Shown: piece after piece, positions 39,356 through 47,222 of the stretch | Layout: every line of letters starts with the position of its first letter | Numbering within the stretch: the first letter of the stretch is position 1 | Assembly: GCF_000737515.1 (NCBI RefSeq) | Contig: NZ_CP006587.1 | Span: forward strand, 1,054,001 to 1,118,000 | Direction of reading: 5' to 3' | Origin: Hymenobacter sp. APR13 | Lineage (GTDB): Bacteria; Bacteroidota; Bacteroidia; Cytophagales; Hymenobacteraceae | DNA: 64,000 bases | Notes under the pieces: generated by a model | What the model saw: the letters and a program-made list of their open reading frames with translations, nothing else | The model's database searches: none | Told to the model about the DNA's origin: nothing | Made by a program: the position numbers and the translations under genes

Positions 39356-39907
39356 ATGAAGCCATCATTACTCATTCTCTTTATTGGCATTTTGATTACC
39401 GCCTGCAAGAAGGAGGAAGTAGATGCGCTGCCGGAAGCCACACGTACGGGCCAGAACACAGGCGGCTGCCTCATCGATGGCAAAGCCTTCGTGGCTAAAG
39501 GCTGGCCCAGTGGCGGCCTGCTCGGCCCCAGGGCCATTCCGCCATTAACCGGCGGCTTTGCCTTCGACAGCGTGTACTACGTTGAACTGAATGGGCAGCA
39601 TAACGGTCAGAATGTGAGCATCCTTTTATTTCTTCGCAAGCCCGTTGTGGGAAACCACTTGCTGAACCAAAACACGCAATACTATCCGCAGGGAAGCCCT
39701 CGATATATTCTTGACCACGCAACCTATTCTACCAGCAACAATACAGGCGAAGTGTATGTGACGGACGCGCGGCACACCGGGCAGGTGCAATTGACCTACA
39801 TGAACGAACCTATTTCTGCTGGCACGTTCGAGTTTACGGCAGCCAGCACCTTCGACCGCACCAGGACAGTCACAATCACCAACGGCCGCTTCGACCGTAA
39901 GCAGTAA
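39356..39907 (+). CDS. DUF6252-like small lipoprotein
   Basis: A 183-residue lipoprotein: signal ILITACKKEE with the anchored cysteine near residue 17. The mature part starts LPEATRTGQNTGGCLIDGKAF, a pattern typical of DUF6252-like Bacteroidota lipoproteins, and is predicted all-beta (TFEFTAASTFD). Function unknown. Codon use is slightly AT-richer than neighbours. The following 150 bp holds a promoter-like TAGCTTTGCA (39970) for the next gene. Confidence 0.75.
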   Translation: MKPSLLILFIGILITACKKEEVDALPEATRTGQNTGGCLIDGKAFVAKGWPSGGLLGPRAIPPLTGGFAFDSVYYVELNGQHNGQNVSILLFLRKPVVGNHLLNQNTQYYPQGSPRYILDHATYSTSNNTGEVYVTDARHTGQVQLTYMNEPISAGTFEFTAASTFDRTRTVTITNGRFDRKQ

Positions 39908-39969
39908 CTGCTGTATTGCTGTTTTGCCCCACGCAGTAAGGGCTTTTTCGTGCCCGCCCCGGCTTTGCG

Positions 39970-39979
39970 TAGCTTTGCA
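39970..39979 (+). promoter_or_regulatory. -7 box for the CvfB-like gene
   Basis: TAGCTTTGCA matches TAnnTTTG exactly, 84 nt before the start codon. The -33 box is weak (ttcg). Between it and the gene lies an imperfect inverted repeat, gagtgattgaaaatg (39987-40001) and cattttcaattctc (40023-40036). Confidence 0.5.
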
Positions 39980-40063
39980 CCTACTGGAGTGATTGAAAAT
40001 GGCTGGTGAAGCTACTTCCACTCATTTTCAATTCTCAATTCTTCATTTTTAATTGACCGCCCC

Positions 40064-40903
40064 ATGCTCGCGCTCGGTGATTACAACGACCTGGAAGTGG
40101 CCCGCGCCGTCGACTTCGGCCTCTACCTTTCTTCCGACGACGGCGACCTGCTCATCCCGCGCAAATACGTGCCCGAAGGCACCGAAATTGGCGACGTGCT
40201 GCGCGTGTTCGTCTACCGCGACTCCGAGGACCGGCTGATTGCCACCACGCTGGAGCCGCTGGCCACCGTAGGCCAGTTTGCAGCCCTCACCGTGCGCGAC
40301 GTGACGCCCAACGGCGCTTTCCTGGAATGGGGCCTGGAAAAAGACCTGTTCCTGCCCTACCGCAACCAGCGCCACGACCTGCGCGTCGGCCAGCGCGAAA
40401 CCGTGTTCGTTTACCTCGACGAAACCACCGACCGGATTGTGGCCTCGGCCAAATGGGAGTGGTTCCTCAGCGACCAGCCCTACCCCGGCAAAGTCGGCGA
40501 CACGGCCGAGCTGTTTGTGGCCGCCGAAACCGATATGGGCTTCAAGGTGATTGTGGATGGCACCCACCAGGGCCTGCTTTACCACAACGAGGTGTTCAAG
40601 CCCCTGCGCCTCGGCGACGTGCACACCGGCTACGTGCGCACCATCCGCCCCGATGGCAAGCTCGACCTCAGCCTGCAGCGCCTCGGCTACGACGAAGCCC
40701 TGGCCGCCGCCGACACCCTGCTGGAAGCCCTGCGCAAAGCCCCCGCCGGCCTGCTCCCGCTCGGCGACAAAAGTGAGCCCGACGACATCTACCGCCGCCT
40801 GGGCATGAGCAAGAAAGTATTCAAAAAGGCTCTGGGCACGCTCTACAAGCGCGGCCAAGTGCAGCTCCAGCCCGAAAGCACCCAGCTGCGGCCCGGCAAA
40901 TAG
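40064..40903 (+). CDS. CvfB-like S1 RNA-binding protein
   Basis: A 279-residue cytoplasmic protein. It shows tandem S1-like OB folds: LEVARAVDFGLYLSSDDGDL ... IPRKYVP, then AALTVRDVTPNGAFLEWGLE-DLFLPYRNQ, and a third with GDTAELFVAAETDMGFKV. The C-terminal winged helix (DIYRRLGMSKKVFKKALGTL) is the hallmark of CvfB/YitL proteins, which bind RNA and affect virulence or translation in Firmicutes. Length is normal. No operon partner; a strong terminator-like hairpin follows at 40953. Confidence 0.87.
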   Translation: MLALGDYNDLEVARAVDFGLYLSSDDGDLLIPRKYVPEGTEIGDVLRVFVYRDSEDRLIATTLEPLATVGQFAALTVRDVTPNGAFLEWGLEKDLFLPYRNQRHDLRVGQRETVFVYLDETTDRIVASAKWEWFLSDQPYPGKVGDTAELFVAAETDMGFKVIVDGTHQGLLYHNEVFKPLRLGDVHTGYVRTIRPDGKLDLSLQRLGYDEALAAADTLLEALRKAPAGLLPLGDKSEPDDIYRRLGMSKKVFKKALGTLYKRGQVQLQPESTQLRPGK

Positions 40904-41255
40904 CCCGGGCGTAGCCGCTGACGCTTTTCATCGAAACGGAAATCAGCCCAAGAGGAGGCTGGGAACAGGCAGGCCCCACAGGTACCGCCCGCTCCCGGTC
41001 TCCTTTTTTTGTTTTCAGCTGCCGTGCCGCGCATCCTGCGTCATTTCACGCTGATATAACTATACCAATAAACAATACCCTAATAGCAACTTCCCGGCCT
41101 GGCAGCGGCGCTCCGGTCGAATAGGAATTGCCTGATAACAACCACCGGCCGACAGCTGGCCGCCACTCCCAGACAACCCCTGGCCGCTGGCCGTCGTCTT
41201 ACGTACTGGCGCGGCCCCGGAAGCGGGCCGGCCGGTGTTGCCTTTTCCTCTCCTC
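40904..41255. other. 352-bp intergenic region with a terminator-like hairpin
   Basis: A GC-rich hairpin with a T run lies at 40953-41010. The remainder to the oxidoreductase start shows no coding sequence, riboswitch motif or repeat that I can identify. Confidence 0.5.
40953..41010 (+). terminator. probable intrinsic terminator after the CvfB-like gene
   Basis: Imperfect GC-rich stem pairing ggag...gggaacaggc with gcccgctccc...ctcc, followed directly by seven T residues. Confidence 0.55.
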
Positions 41256-41924
41256 ATGCAGAAAACCGCCCTTATTGCCGGAGCCAGCGGCCTGATCGGC
41301 AGCCAGCTGCTGCCGCTGCTGCTAGCCTCCGACCGCTACGCCAAAGTCATTGCGGTGGGGCGGCGGCCGCTGCCCATCGTGCACCCCAAGCTGGAGCAGC
41401 GCCTCCTCGATTTCGACCACCTGGAAGAGCACCGCTTCGCGTTGATTGCCGACGACGTGTATTGCTGCCTGGGCACCACCATGCGCCAGGCCGGCTCCAA
41501 AAAGGCGTTTTATACCGTCGATTATCTGTATGTGGTGAAGCTGGCGGCCCTCACGGCCGGCAACTTCGCCGCCCAGCTGCTGGTGGTGTCGGCCATGGGC
41601 GCCGATGAGAAGTCGCGGGTGTACTACAACCGCGTGAAGGGCGAAATGGAGCAGGCTGTGCGCCAAACGCCGTTTCGGGCAGTGCACCTGTTCCGCCCCT
41701 CGCTGCTGCTGGGCGAGCGGAGCGAGCAGCGCACCGGCGAGCGGCTGGGGGCCGTGTTGCTGCGCGTGCTGCGGCCGGTGCTGCGCGGCCCGCTCCGCCG
41801 CTACCGGGCCATCGACGCCGCCACCGTGGCCCGCGCCATGCTGCGCGCCGCCGAGCAGAACGGCACCGGCATCCAGGTGCATCCCTCCGACGCCATCGAG
41901 GCGCTGGGCCGGGCCGCCGGGTAG
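41256..41924 (+). CDS. NAD(P)-binding oxidoreductase, atypical SDR (HTATIP2-like)
   Basis: A 222-residue Rossmann-fold protein. The N-terminal motif ALIAGASGLIGSQLLPLLL is a glycine-rich nucleotide-binding loop, followed by VISAMGAD-type strand (LLVVSAMGADEKSRVYYNRV) and KGEMEQAVRQ. Typical of the NmrA/HTATIP2-like atypical SDR group, where the catalytic Tyr is in YYNRVKGEME. Substrate unknown. The ATG at 41256 is preferred over an in-frame start 21 nt upstream. Confidence 0.82.
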   Translation: MQKTALIAGASGLIGSQLLPLLLASDRYAKVIAVGRRPLPIVHPKLEQRLLDFDHLEEHRFALIADDVYCCLGTTMRQAGSKKAFYTVDYLYVVKLAALTAGNFAAQLLVVSAMGADEKSRVYYNRVKGEMEQAVRQTPFRAVHLFRPSLLLGERSEQRTGERLGAVLLRVLRPVLRGPLRRYRAIDAATVARAMLRAAEQNGTGIQVHPSDAIEALGRAAG

Positions 41925-42019
41925 CGTTTCGGGCCCGCCGGTCCGCCGCGGGCGTGGGCCGGGTGGGCAGGCGCTGCCTCCTTTATGCCGATTGTCGTGA
42001 ATGGCGCAGAAATGATTTG

Positions 42020-42028
42020 TACTTTTGC
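42020..42028 (+). promoter_or_regulatory. -7 promoter box upstream of the frameshifted gene
   Basis: TACTTTTGC matches TAnnTTTGC exactly, 36 nt before the start. The nearest TTG upstream (41992) is about 25 nt away, longer than usual. Confidence 0.5.
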
Positions 42029-42064
42029 CGGAAAATCACCTTAGTACATTTTCATTTTTCACGT

Positions 42065-42638
42065 ATGAAGCGTTTGTCTTTTAGTGTGTTGCTGGTGCTG
42101 CTGGCCGGGGTTCTGAACCTGGCGGCGGCGCAAAGCAAGAAGGGTAGCAGTGGCGGCAGCGGCTATAAAAACGGCCTGGGGCTGCGCGCCGGCGGCTATT
42201 CGTCGGGTGGTACGTTCAAGCATTTCATCAGCGGCAAAAACAACGTGGCGCTGGAAGCGCTGCTCACCACCGAGTACCGTGCCAAAGGCGCCCGCCTCAC
42301 GGGTGCTCCTGGAAAAGCACCTGCAGGTGGCCGACCTTAAAGGCCTGCAGTTCTACTACGGCGCCGGCGCCCACGCGGGCTCCTACAAAGGCCGTTATTA
42401 TTACGTGGAGCGCCTTTACTACTACAAGAAAGACAAGTACCGCTCCAACTACGTGGTGTACGTCAACGACGACCGTAACTACGTGGTGTTCGGTGCCGAC
42501 CTGATTCTGGGCCTGGAATACAAAATGCCCGACCTGCCCTTCGTGGTCGGCGTCGATTACAAGCCCTACTTCGAGGTATTCGACGGCTACACCGGCTTCT
42601 ACAACGACGCGGCCGTAAGCCTGCGCTTCACGTTCTAG
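42065..42638 (+). pseudogene. secreted beta-barrel-like protein split by a +1 frameshift
   Basis: The first frame (42065-42340) encodes a signal peptide (LLAGVLNLAAAQ) and a Gly/Ser-rich start continuing to GARLTG. The second frame (from about 42303 to 42638) encodes VLLEKHLQVADLKGL and a beta-rich end (YEVFDGYTGFYNDAAVSLRFTF-like). Removing one G from the GGG at 42301-42303 restores a single 190-residue ORF reading ARLTVLLEKHLQ. It could be a real mutation, a phase-variable run, or a sequencing error. The restored product looks like a small outer-membrane beta-barrel protein (alternating YYY and D-rich strands). Confidence 0.75.
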
Positions 42639-42663
42639 AGAGTTACGCCGATAGCCTGCCCAT

Positions 42664-42703
42664 AAAAAACGCCCGCTCATCATCTGATGAGCGGGCGTTT
42701 TTT
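42664..42703. terminator. bidirectional terminator
   Basis: Nineteen-bp perfect stem with A6 and T6 ends and a tiny loop, between the frameshifted gene and the converging small lipoprotein gene. Confidence 0.9.
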
Positions 42704-42715
42704 ATGGCTAAGCCG

Positions 42716-42988
42716 CTAGTAGCGGATATGGCCGCGGTAAGGCCGGGCGTGGTAGTAACGCGGGGCTGGCCGCACTATCACGGGGCGGGGCCGCACAATT
42801 ACAGGGGCCGGGCGCACCACCACCCGCGCCGGGCGGTAGTAAGGCCGGGGCGCAACCCGGTAATATGAGTCGTAGTAGGGGCGCGGAGGGCCGGCCACCA
42901 CGGCCGGGGCAGAGGCCACGCAGCTGGTAAGCAGGCTGACAGCCATCAGCAGAATCAACAACGCAGGAATTCTCAGAAGCTTTTTCAT
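42716..42988 (-). CDS. small Pro/Arg/Tyr-rich lipoprotein
   Basis: A 90-residue lipoprotein with signal LLTSCVAS (cysteine about residue 23). The mature part is low-complexity with repeated VRPAPVIVRPRPVIVRPAP and YY pairs, followed by HARPYRGHIRY. It is positively charged and probably unstructured. Such proteins may coat or anchor to the outer membrane. An overlapping ORF in another frame is a shadow. Confidence 0.65.
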   Translation of the reverse strand: MKKLLRIPALLILLMAVSLLTSCVASAPAVVAGPPRPYYDSYYRVAPRPYYRPARVVVRPAPVIVRPRPVIVRPAPRYYHARPYRGHIRY

Positions 42989-43155
42989 AAGAGGTCAATA
43001 CCAGCCGTTTAGCGGCGTGGCTTCTCTATAGACGCGAAACCTTGTATCAGGTTTAATTCCGGCTGGCGGAAGGGCAGCAGTGCCAGCCTTTGTGGCCCAA
43101 TGCCAACACCACAAAGGCGTGGGCGTCGGTGGCGGCGTCCCTCAACGTCAGGGTA

Positions 43156-43929
43156 TCAGCGGCCCAGCGCCAGCCCGATGCGCAGGTTGAGCACCAGGCC
43201 GATGTTTATTCCCGGCACCACCTCGCGGCCGCGGTCCGGCGTCAGGGCCATCGGGAGGGCCATGTTGAAATCCACGAAGCCATAACGGCCCAGGCGGCGC
43301 TGCAGGCCATACACGGCCGCAAGACTCAGGCGCACAGCCTGGCCGGAACGGGCGAAATCGTAGAAAGGCGTTTCGTCGGAGTGCCTGCCGAAGCCGCTGC
43401 CCAGAGCCAGCGACAGGTAGTTGGCGGAGAAGTTGCTGGCGCTTTTGCCCTTGCGAATGCGCTTGTTGAGGTTGTAGTAGTAGCGGCCGGCTACCTGCGA
43501 GCGAACGGCGAAGCCATGGCGCAGGGCCCTGGTTTCGGCGTCGCGGTACCGCAGAAAATCGGGGCTCACCTCCCCCAGCACCGACCAGGCCGGGCTCAGC
43601 TTGTGCTCGTAGGCCAGATGCACACCCACGCGGGAAAACAGCAGCGAATCAGCCTTATCGGCGCGGCCAAGATAAGTCGCGCCGAAGTTGTTGAGGCCCA
43701 GCTTCCAGAGGTGCTGCTCCTCAATCTGCAGCCGCGTGAGCTTGCTGTACTGCTGGACGAAGCGGCTGTTTTCGCCGGATGGCAGAGTGGGCAGTGGCGA
43801 CGGAGCTACTGTTTCCTCGCTGTAGCTGATGCGCGAAGAGTCTGGAGCCGTTTGGGCCAGCACGGCAGCAGGTAGCAACGCCAGCAACAACGTGTGGCGC
43901 AAAAACCGGAACATAGAAGTCGGACGCAT
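43156..43929 (-). CDS. outer-membrane protein of the sigma-factor operon, function unknown
   Basis: A 257-residue exported protein (signal peptide ending LLPAAVLAQ). The mature part is rich in beta-strand patterns: GVHLAYEHKLSPAWSVLGEV and VYGLQRRLGRYGFVDFNMAL, as in outer-membrane beta-barrels, ending in LRIGLALGR. An alternative start is the ATG at 43914 (MFRFLRHTLLL). It is the last of four genes on the same strand with gaps of 17 nt or less from the previous gene, following an ECF sigma factor, anti-sigma-like protein and adhesin-like protein. Confidence 0.7.
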   Translation of the reverse strand: MRPTSMFRFLRHTLLLALLPAAVLAQTAPDSSRISYSEETVAPSPLPTLPSGENSRFVQQYSKLTRLQIEEQHLWKLGLNNFGATYLGRADKADSLLFSRVGVHLAYEHKLSPAWSVLGEVSPDFLRYRDAETRALRHGFAVRSQVAGRYYYNLNKRIRKGKSASNFSANYLSLALGSGFGRHSDETPFYDFARSGQAVRLSLAAVYGLQRRLGRYGFVDFNMALPMALTPDRGREVVPGINIGLVLNLRIGLALGR

Positions 43930-43946
43930 ATCTCGGAAGTAAAAAG

Positions 43947-44879
43947 CTAGTGCTTGATGATAAGCGGCACCACGTGCAGGGTGATGGGCGCATACGACGT
44001 GAGTACCCGGATGAGCGGAGCCCGGCCGGGCGTAATCAGGCGCAACGACTGCTGGCCGGGGGTTTTGCGCACGGCTTCGGCATAGGAGGCGGGCACCACC
44101 AGCGTGCTGTGGGCGGTGCTCAGGTTGTAGCTGAATTGCTCGGGCTGCAGCACGTCCAGCTTCACTTCGGTGCGCTGGGCGTCAATGAAGATGCTTTTCA
44201 CGTCGGAGCCGGGCTGCAGCTGTACGCTGCCGTAGCGGTTGCGGATGGTGTAGCTGCCACTGGCCGCCGTGAGCCGCAGCGCCGATTTATCGGCCTCACA
44301 AACGAAGGTTAGGTTGAGGTTGGCGGCGTTCAGGTCGGTGTAGCGGGCGGTGGCCGAAAGGCTGCCGCGCAGGTCCTGCAGCGTAATCTGGCCGAAATCC
44401 TGCTCCAGCGTTTGCTTGCCGGTGAGGCCCGTGAACGAAGTCTGGCCGTAGGCATTGACCACCTGTAGCGGATTGCCGGCCGGCATCTGCACCGTATACT
44501 CGGCCCGCAGGTCGCTGCGCACGGCCGCCGCCCCCGGTGCCTGGGCAAAGTAGTTGACCAAGTCAATGACGCTGCCGCTCTTTTCAATCAGGTAGCGGGC
44601 CACGGGCAGCTCCTGTTCAGCTATTTCCCGTTCGGGGTGCCGTGCTATCAGCCGAAGCACCACCCGCACGGTAGGCTTGTCCCAGCCCTGCACCCTTAGC
44701 GTGGCTTTTTCGGCCCGCACCCGCACTAAGGTGCCTTCGGGGCACGGCAGGGTTTGCTCGAGGGTGCGCGTCACCACCTGCACTTTGGTTTGGGCCGGCG
44801 CGGCCACTGCCCCCAGCATCAGCAGTAGGCTGGTGGCCAGGGTGGGCCAGATACGGAGGTTTTGAGGGGATATATTCAT
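43947..44879 (-). CDS. exported adhesin-like (DUF4097/GIN-type) protein
   Basis: A 310-residue exported protein. Signal peptide about 1-32 (TSLLLMLGAVAAPAQ). The mature part has repeated parallel beta-helix-like strands (GSLSATARYTDLNAANLNLTF, RLTAASGSYTIRNRYGSVQL) like DUF4097/GIN-domain proteins of Bacteroidota. The start at 44879 overlaps the stop of the upstream gene in an ATGA, typical of translational coupling. Function unknown; the operon context suggests a role in envelope sensing. Confidence 0.75.
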   Translation of the reverse strand: MNISPQNLRIWPTLATSLLLMLGAVAAPAQTKVQVVTRTLEQTLPCPEGTLVRVRAEKATLRVQGWDKPTVRVVLRLIARHPEREIAEQELPVARYLIEKSGSVIDLVNYFAQAPGAAAVRSDLRAEYTVQMPAGNPLQVVNAYGQTSFTGLTGKQTLEQDFGQITLQDLRGSLSATARYTDLNAANLNLTFVCEADKSALRLTAASGSYTIRNRYGSVQLQPGSDVKSIFIDAQRTEVKLDVLQPEQFSYNLSTAHSTLVVPASYAEAVRKTPGQQSLRLITPGRAPLIRVLTSYAPITLHVVPLIIKH

Positions 44880-45556
44880 GAGATAAGCAGTTGAACCAGC
44901 TCCCGCGTGACAGTGGCTTTGAGCGTGGTAATCTGAACCTGGTGCTGCAGCAGCTCCGGCGTGGCCCCAAACCGCCGCACGTCGCGCTGGAGGCCCTGTT
45001 CCTGGGTTTCCAGCTCCGAGAGCTGCGTACGCAACTGCCGGAACTCGTCGGACTGACACACGGTGGGCAGTGAAGTACAATGCGCATCAATAAAGCTGAC
45101 GCCCTGCTCGCCCAGCGGATCGAAGGCAGCCGGCGCGGCGGGGCTGGCCGCCGGAGCCGGCACCACTTCCTCGCTATAGGCAATGGTTTCGCGCGGGGCG
45201 GAAGTGGCGGCAGGCTGGGTGGCCGTTTGGGCGACACGTGGGGCCAGGGGCTGGGCGGACCGCTGCCACCACACGCCCACCAGTACCAGCACGGCGGCAG
45301 CTACTCCGGCCACCAGCCGCCACGTAGCGGCCGGCCAGAGGCGGCGCACTGGCACAGCCTGCGGTACGGGTTGCAAAACGGCGTCAGAGGAATTGGTTTC
45401 GACAGGTTCATCCAGGCGGCTGGCAATGGCCTGCCACAGGTCGTCGTCGGGCTCGTGGGTGGGGAGCCGGGGCAGGGCGCGGGCCACAGCGTCGGCGGCG
45501 GTTAGCTGGGCTCGCAGGCGGGCCCAGGTGTCGGGCGCGGGCTCGTGGGTGGGCAA
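44876..45556 (-). CDS. anti-sigma-like single-pass membrane protein, start uncertain
   Basis: A 226-residue protein counted from a TTG at 45556. A single transmembrane segment (about 76-95, LVAGVAAAVLVLVGVWW) separates an N-terminal cytoplasmic region from a long periplasmic Ala/Pro-rich and coiled-coil tail (LSELETQEQGLQRDV). The pattern PTHEPAPDTWARL is common at the N terminus of Bacteroidota anti-sigma proteins. No ATG lies in frame. An ATG at 45618 overlaps the sigma stop in the ideal ATGA position but in another frame; one missing C in CCCGGG near 45590 would join it, giving MSQTPETPNPGRQHLRRAL. Possibly a sequencing error. Confidence 0.75.
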   Translation of the reverse strand: MPTHEPAPDTWARLRAQLTAADAVARALPRLPTHEPDDDLWQAIASRLDEPVETNSSDAVLQPVPQAVPVRRLWPAATWRLVAGVAAAVLVLVGVWWQRSAQPLAPRVAQTATQPAATSAPRETIAYSEEVVPAPAASPAAPAAFDPLGEQGVSFIDAHCTSLPTVCQSDEFRQLRTQLSELETQEQGLQRDVRRFGATPELLQHQVQITTLKATVTRELVQLLIS

Positions 45557-45614
45557 CTGGTGCAGGGCCCGCCGCAGATGCTGCCGCCCGGGTTCGGGGT
45601 TTCGGGGGTCTGGC

Positions 45615-46169
45615 TCATGCGTGGTATAAATGATGCAGTTTCACTTGCAGCAGCTTCTTGGCGTGGTAGAGCTGCGACTTGCTGGTTCCTTCCGTGACGC
45701 CCAGTAACTCGGCAACTTCGCGGTGCTGGTAGCCTTCCACTTCCACCAAGCAAAACACAGCCCGGTAGCCGGCCGGCAGCTCGCTAATGGCCTTGTCCAA
45801 GGCCTCGCCGGTGAGGCCGTCGTGCCAGCCCACCATCGGCTCGGGGTGGCGCTGGTCGTCGTAGATTTCCATGCGCTGCTCCCGGCGCAGCACTCGCAGC
45901 GCCCGGCGCACCATGATGGCCTTGATCCAGGCGCCCAGCGTCGACTGCTGCCGGAAGGTGCCCAGGTGCCGGAACACGTCCACGAAGCCTTCCTGCAACG
46001 CGTCCTGGGCCATTTCCCGGTCGTTGCCGAGGATGCGCATCGCGCACGAGAACATAGCCGACTTGTAGCGCTGGTAGAGCTGGTGCTGGGCCGTGCGGTC
46101 CTGGGCCAGGCAGCCGGCCAGCAGCAAGGTTTCGTCAGAAGGGTCGGGAGAGAGAGGCAGCGCAGTCAC
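45615..46169 (-). CDS. ECF-type RNA polymerase sigma factor
   Basis: A 184-residue sigma-70 family factor of ECF type. Region 2 includes HQLYQRYKSAMFSCAMRILG and the -10-contacting AQDALQEGFVDVFRHLGTF. Region 4 helix-turn-helix is GYQHREVAELLGVTEGTSKS. It leads a four-gene operon (sigma, anti-sigma-like, adhesin-like, outer-membrane protein). Such factors respond to envelope stress or surface signals. The target promoter is unknown. Confidence 0.93.
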   Translation of the reverse strand: MTALPLSPDPSDETLLLAGCLAQDRTAQHQLYQRYKSAMFSCAMRILGNDREMAQDALQEGFVDVFRHLGTFRQQSTLGAWIKAIMVRRALRVLRREQRMEIYDDQRHPEPMVGWHDGLTGEALDKAISELPAGYRAVFCLVEVEGYQHREVAELLGVTEGTSKSQLYHAKKLLQVKLHHLYHA

Positions 46170-46277
46170 TGTCGTCGCAGAAGGTGGAGTTGGCAGAAAG
46201 GGCCGGCTGCCTCCGCAATAGTTGGTTGATGGCTAAAAGAATTATGCGGCAGCGGCATACCAGGTGCTGCGGCATAC

Positions 46278-46311
46278 AAAAGCGCCTGCCCTTCCAATGG
46301 AAAGGCAGGCG
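46278..46311 (-). terminator. intrinsic terminator of the OmpH-like gene
   Basis: Read on the minus strand, a 14-bp nearly perfect stem (GCGCCTGCC...GGCAGGCGC) with a CTTTTGT run after it, 24 nt past the OmpH-like stop codon. Confidence 0.7.
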
Positions 46312-46335
46312 CAGACCGGCAGCCGGGAGGGCAGG

Positions 46336-46983
46336 CTATTTCTTAGCCGTATACTCCTGGTTGAGGTATTTGAGCACCGGCTGGGTGATGTCGAGGTCTT
46401 TGCGGCCGTAGGCCAGCGAGCCGCTCAGGATCAGGCGGTAGCCGTTGGCTTTGCCGTATTTTTCAATCTGCTTATTGACGCGCTCCAGCACGGCCTGGGT
46501 CATCTTGGCTTCTTCTTCCTGCGCCTGCTGCTGCAGCTTCTGCTGGCTAAGGCCAACCTGCTGCTGCTGGGCGCCCAGCTTCTGCTCGGTGGCGGCGCGC
46601 TGCTCCGGGGTCATGCTCTCGCCCTGCTTCTGGTATTGCTGCACCGCCGCCTGAAAGCTCTGCACCATGGTCTGGTTCTGAGCTTCCCAGCGCTTGGCTT
46701 TGGCCTCGAAGGCTTTGCGGGCATCCTGCATGCCTTTGTAGCCGTCGAGCAGCTTGCCCGATTCTACGTAGGCCACTTTGTTGGTGTCGGCGAGGGCCAC
46801 GGCGGGGTCCTCGGCAGCCACGGTGGTTTCGGTGGTTGCGCCCGTCGAATCGGTCGTCTGCACCACTACGGGCGCTTTGCGGACTGCCGTGGCAGACGGC
46901 TTATCGGAGAAATGCAGGTAGAACAGCACCGCCACTGCAATAACCAGGACGGCATTGATGGCTAGTTGAAGAGAGTTTTTCAT
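46336..46983 (-). CDS. OmpH/Skp-like periplasmic chaperone
   Basis: A 215-residue protein with an uncleaved-looking N-terminal helix (AINAVLVIAVAVLFYLHF) and a long, Gln/Ala/Lys-rich coiled coil (about 85-175, QQQQVGLSQQKLQQQAQEEE). This is the OmpH (Skp) family, periplasmic holdases for outer-membrane proteins. The C-terminal part ITQPVLKYLNQEY is typical. The start at 46983 is chosen for the membrane anchor; the long upstream extension is a shadow. Confidence 0.85.
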   Translation of the reverse strand: MKNSLQLAINAVLVIAVAVLFYLHFSDKPSATAVRKAPVVVQTTDSTGATTETTVAAEDPAVALADTNKVAYVESGKLLDGYKGMQDARKAFEAKAKRWEAQNQTMVQSFQAAVQQYQKQGESMTPEQRAATEQKLGAQQQQVGLSQQKLQQQAQEEEAKMTQAVLERVNKQIEKYGKANGYRLILSGSLAYGRKDLDITQPVLKYLNQEYTAKK

Positions 46984-47222
46984 TCGAACAATAAGGAGGG
47001 AAGTCGACAGCCGCCCGGCACGGGCAATCTGCGTCCCAAAGAAACGAAGGTCTGCCGATACTATTGATGCCCGGCCCTTCCGGCGGCCCGCACTTCCGCC
47101 CGCAGGCAGCCGGCAGAGCGGTTGGCGCACCTAACGCACCGCCTTTACACCACTAAAAATCAGCAGCTCGCATAGCTAACCGAGGCCGTACAGGGTGACG
47201 AACCGAAGTCCGGGCCACGACT

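Noticed and set aside
40953..41010. Structured element after the CvfB-like gene considered as a riboswitch
   Set aside because: No conserved riboswitch core; a hairpin followed by T residues fits a terminator better.
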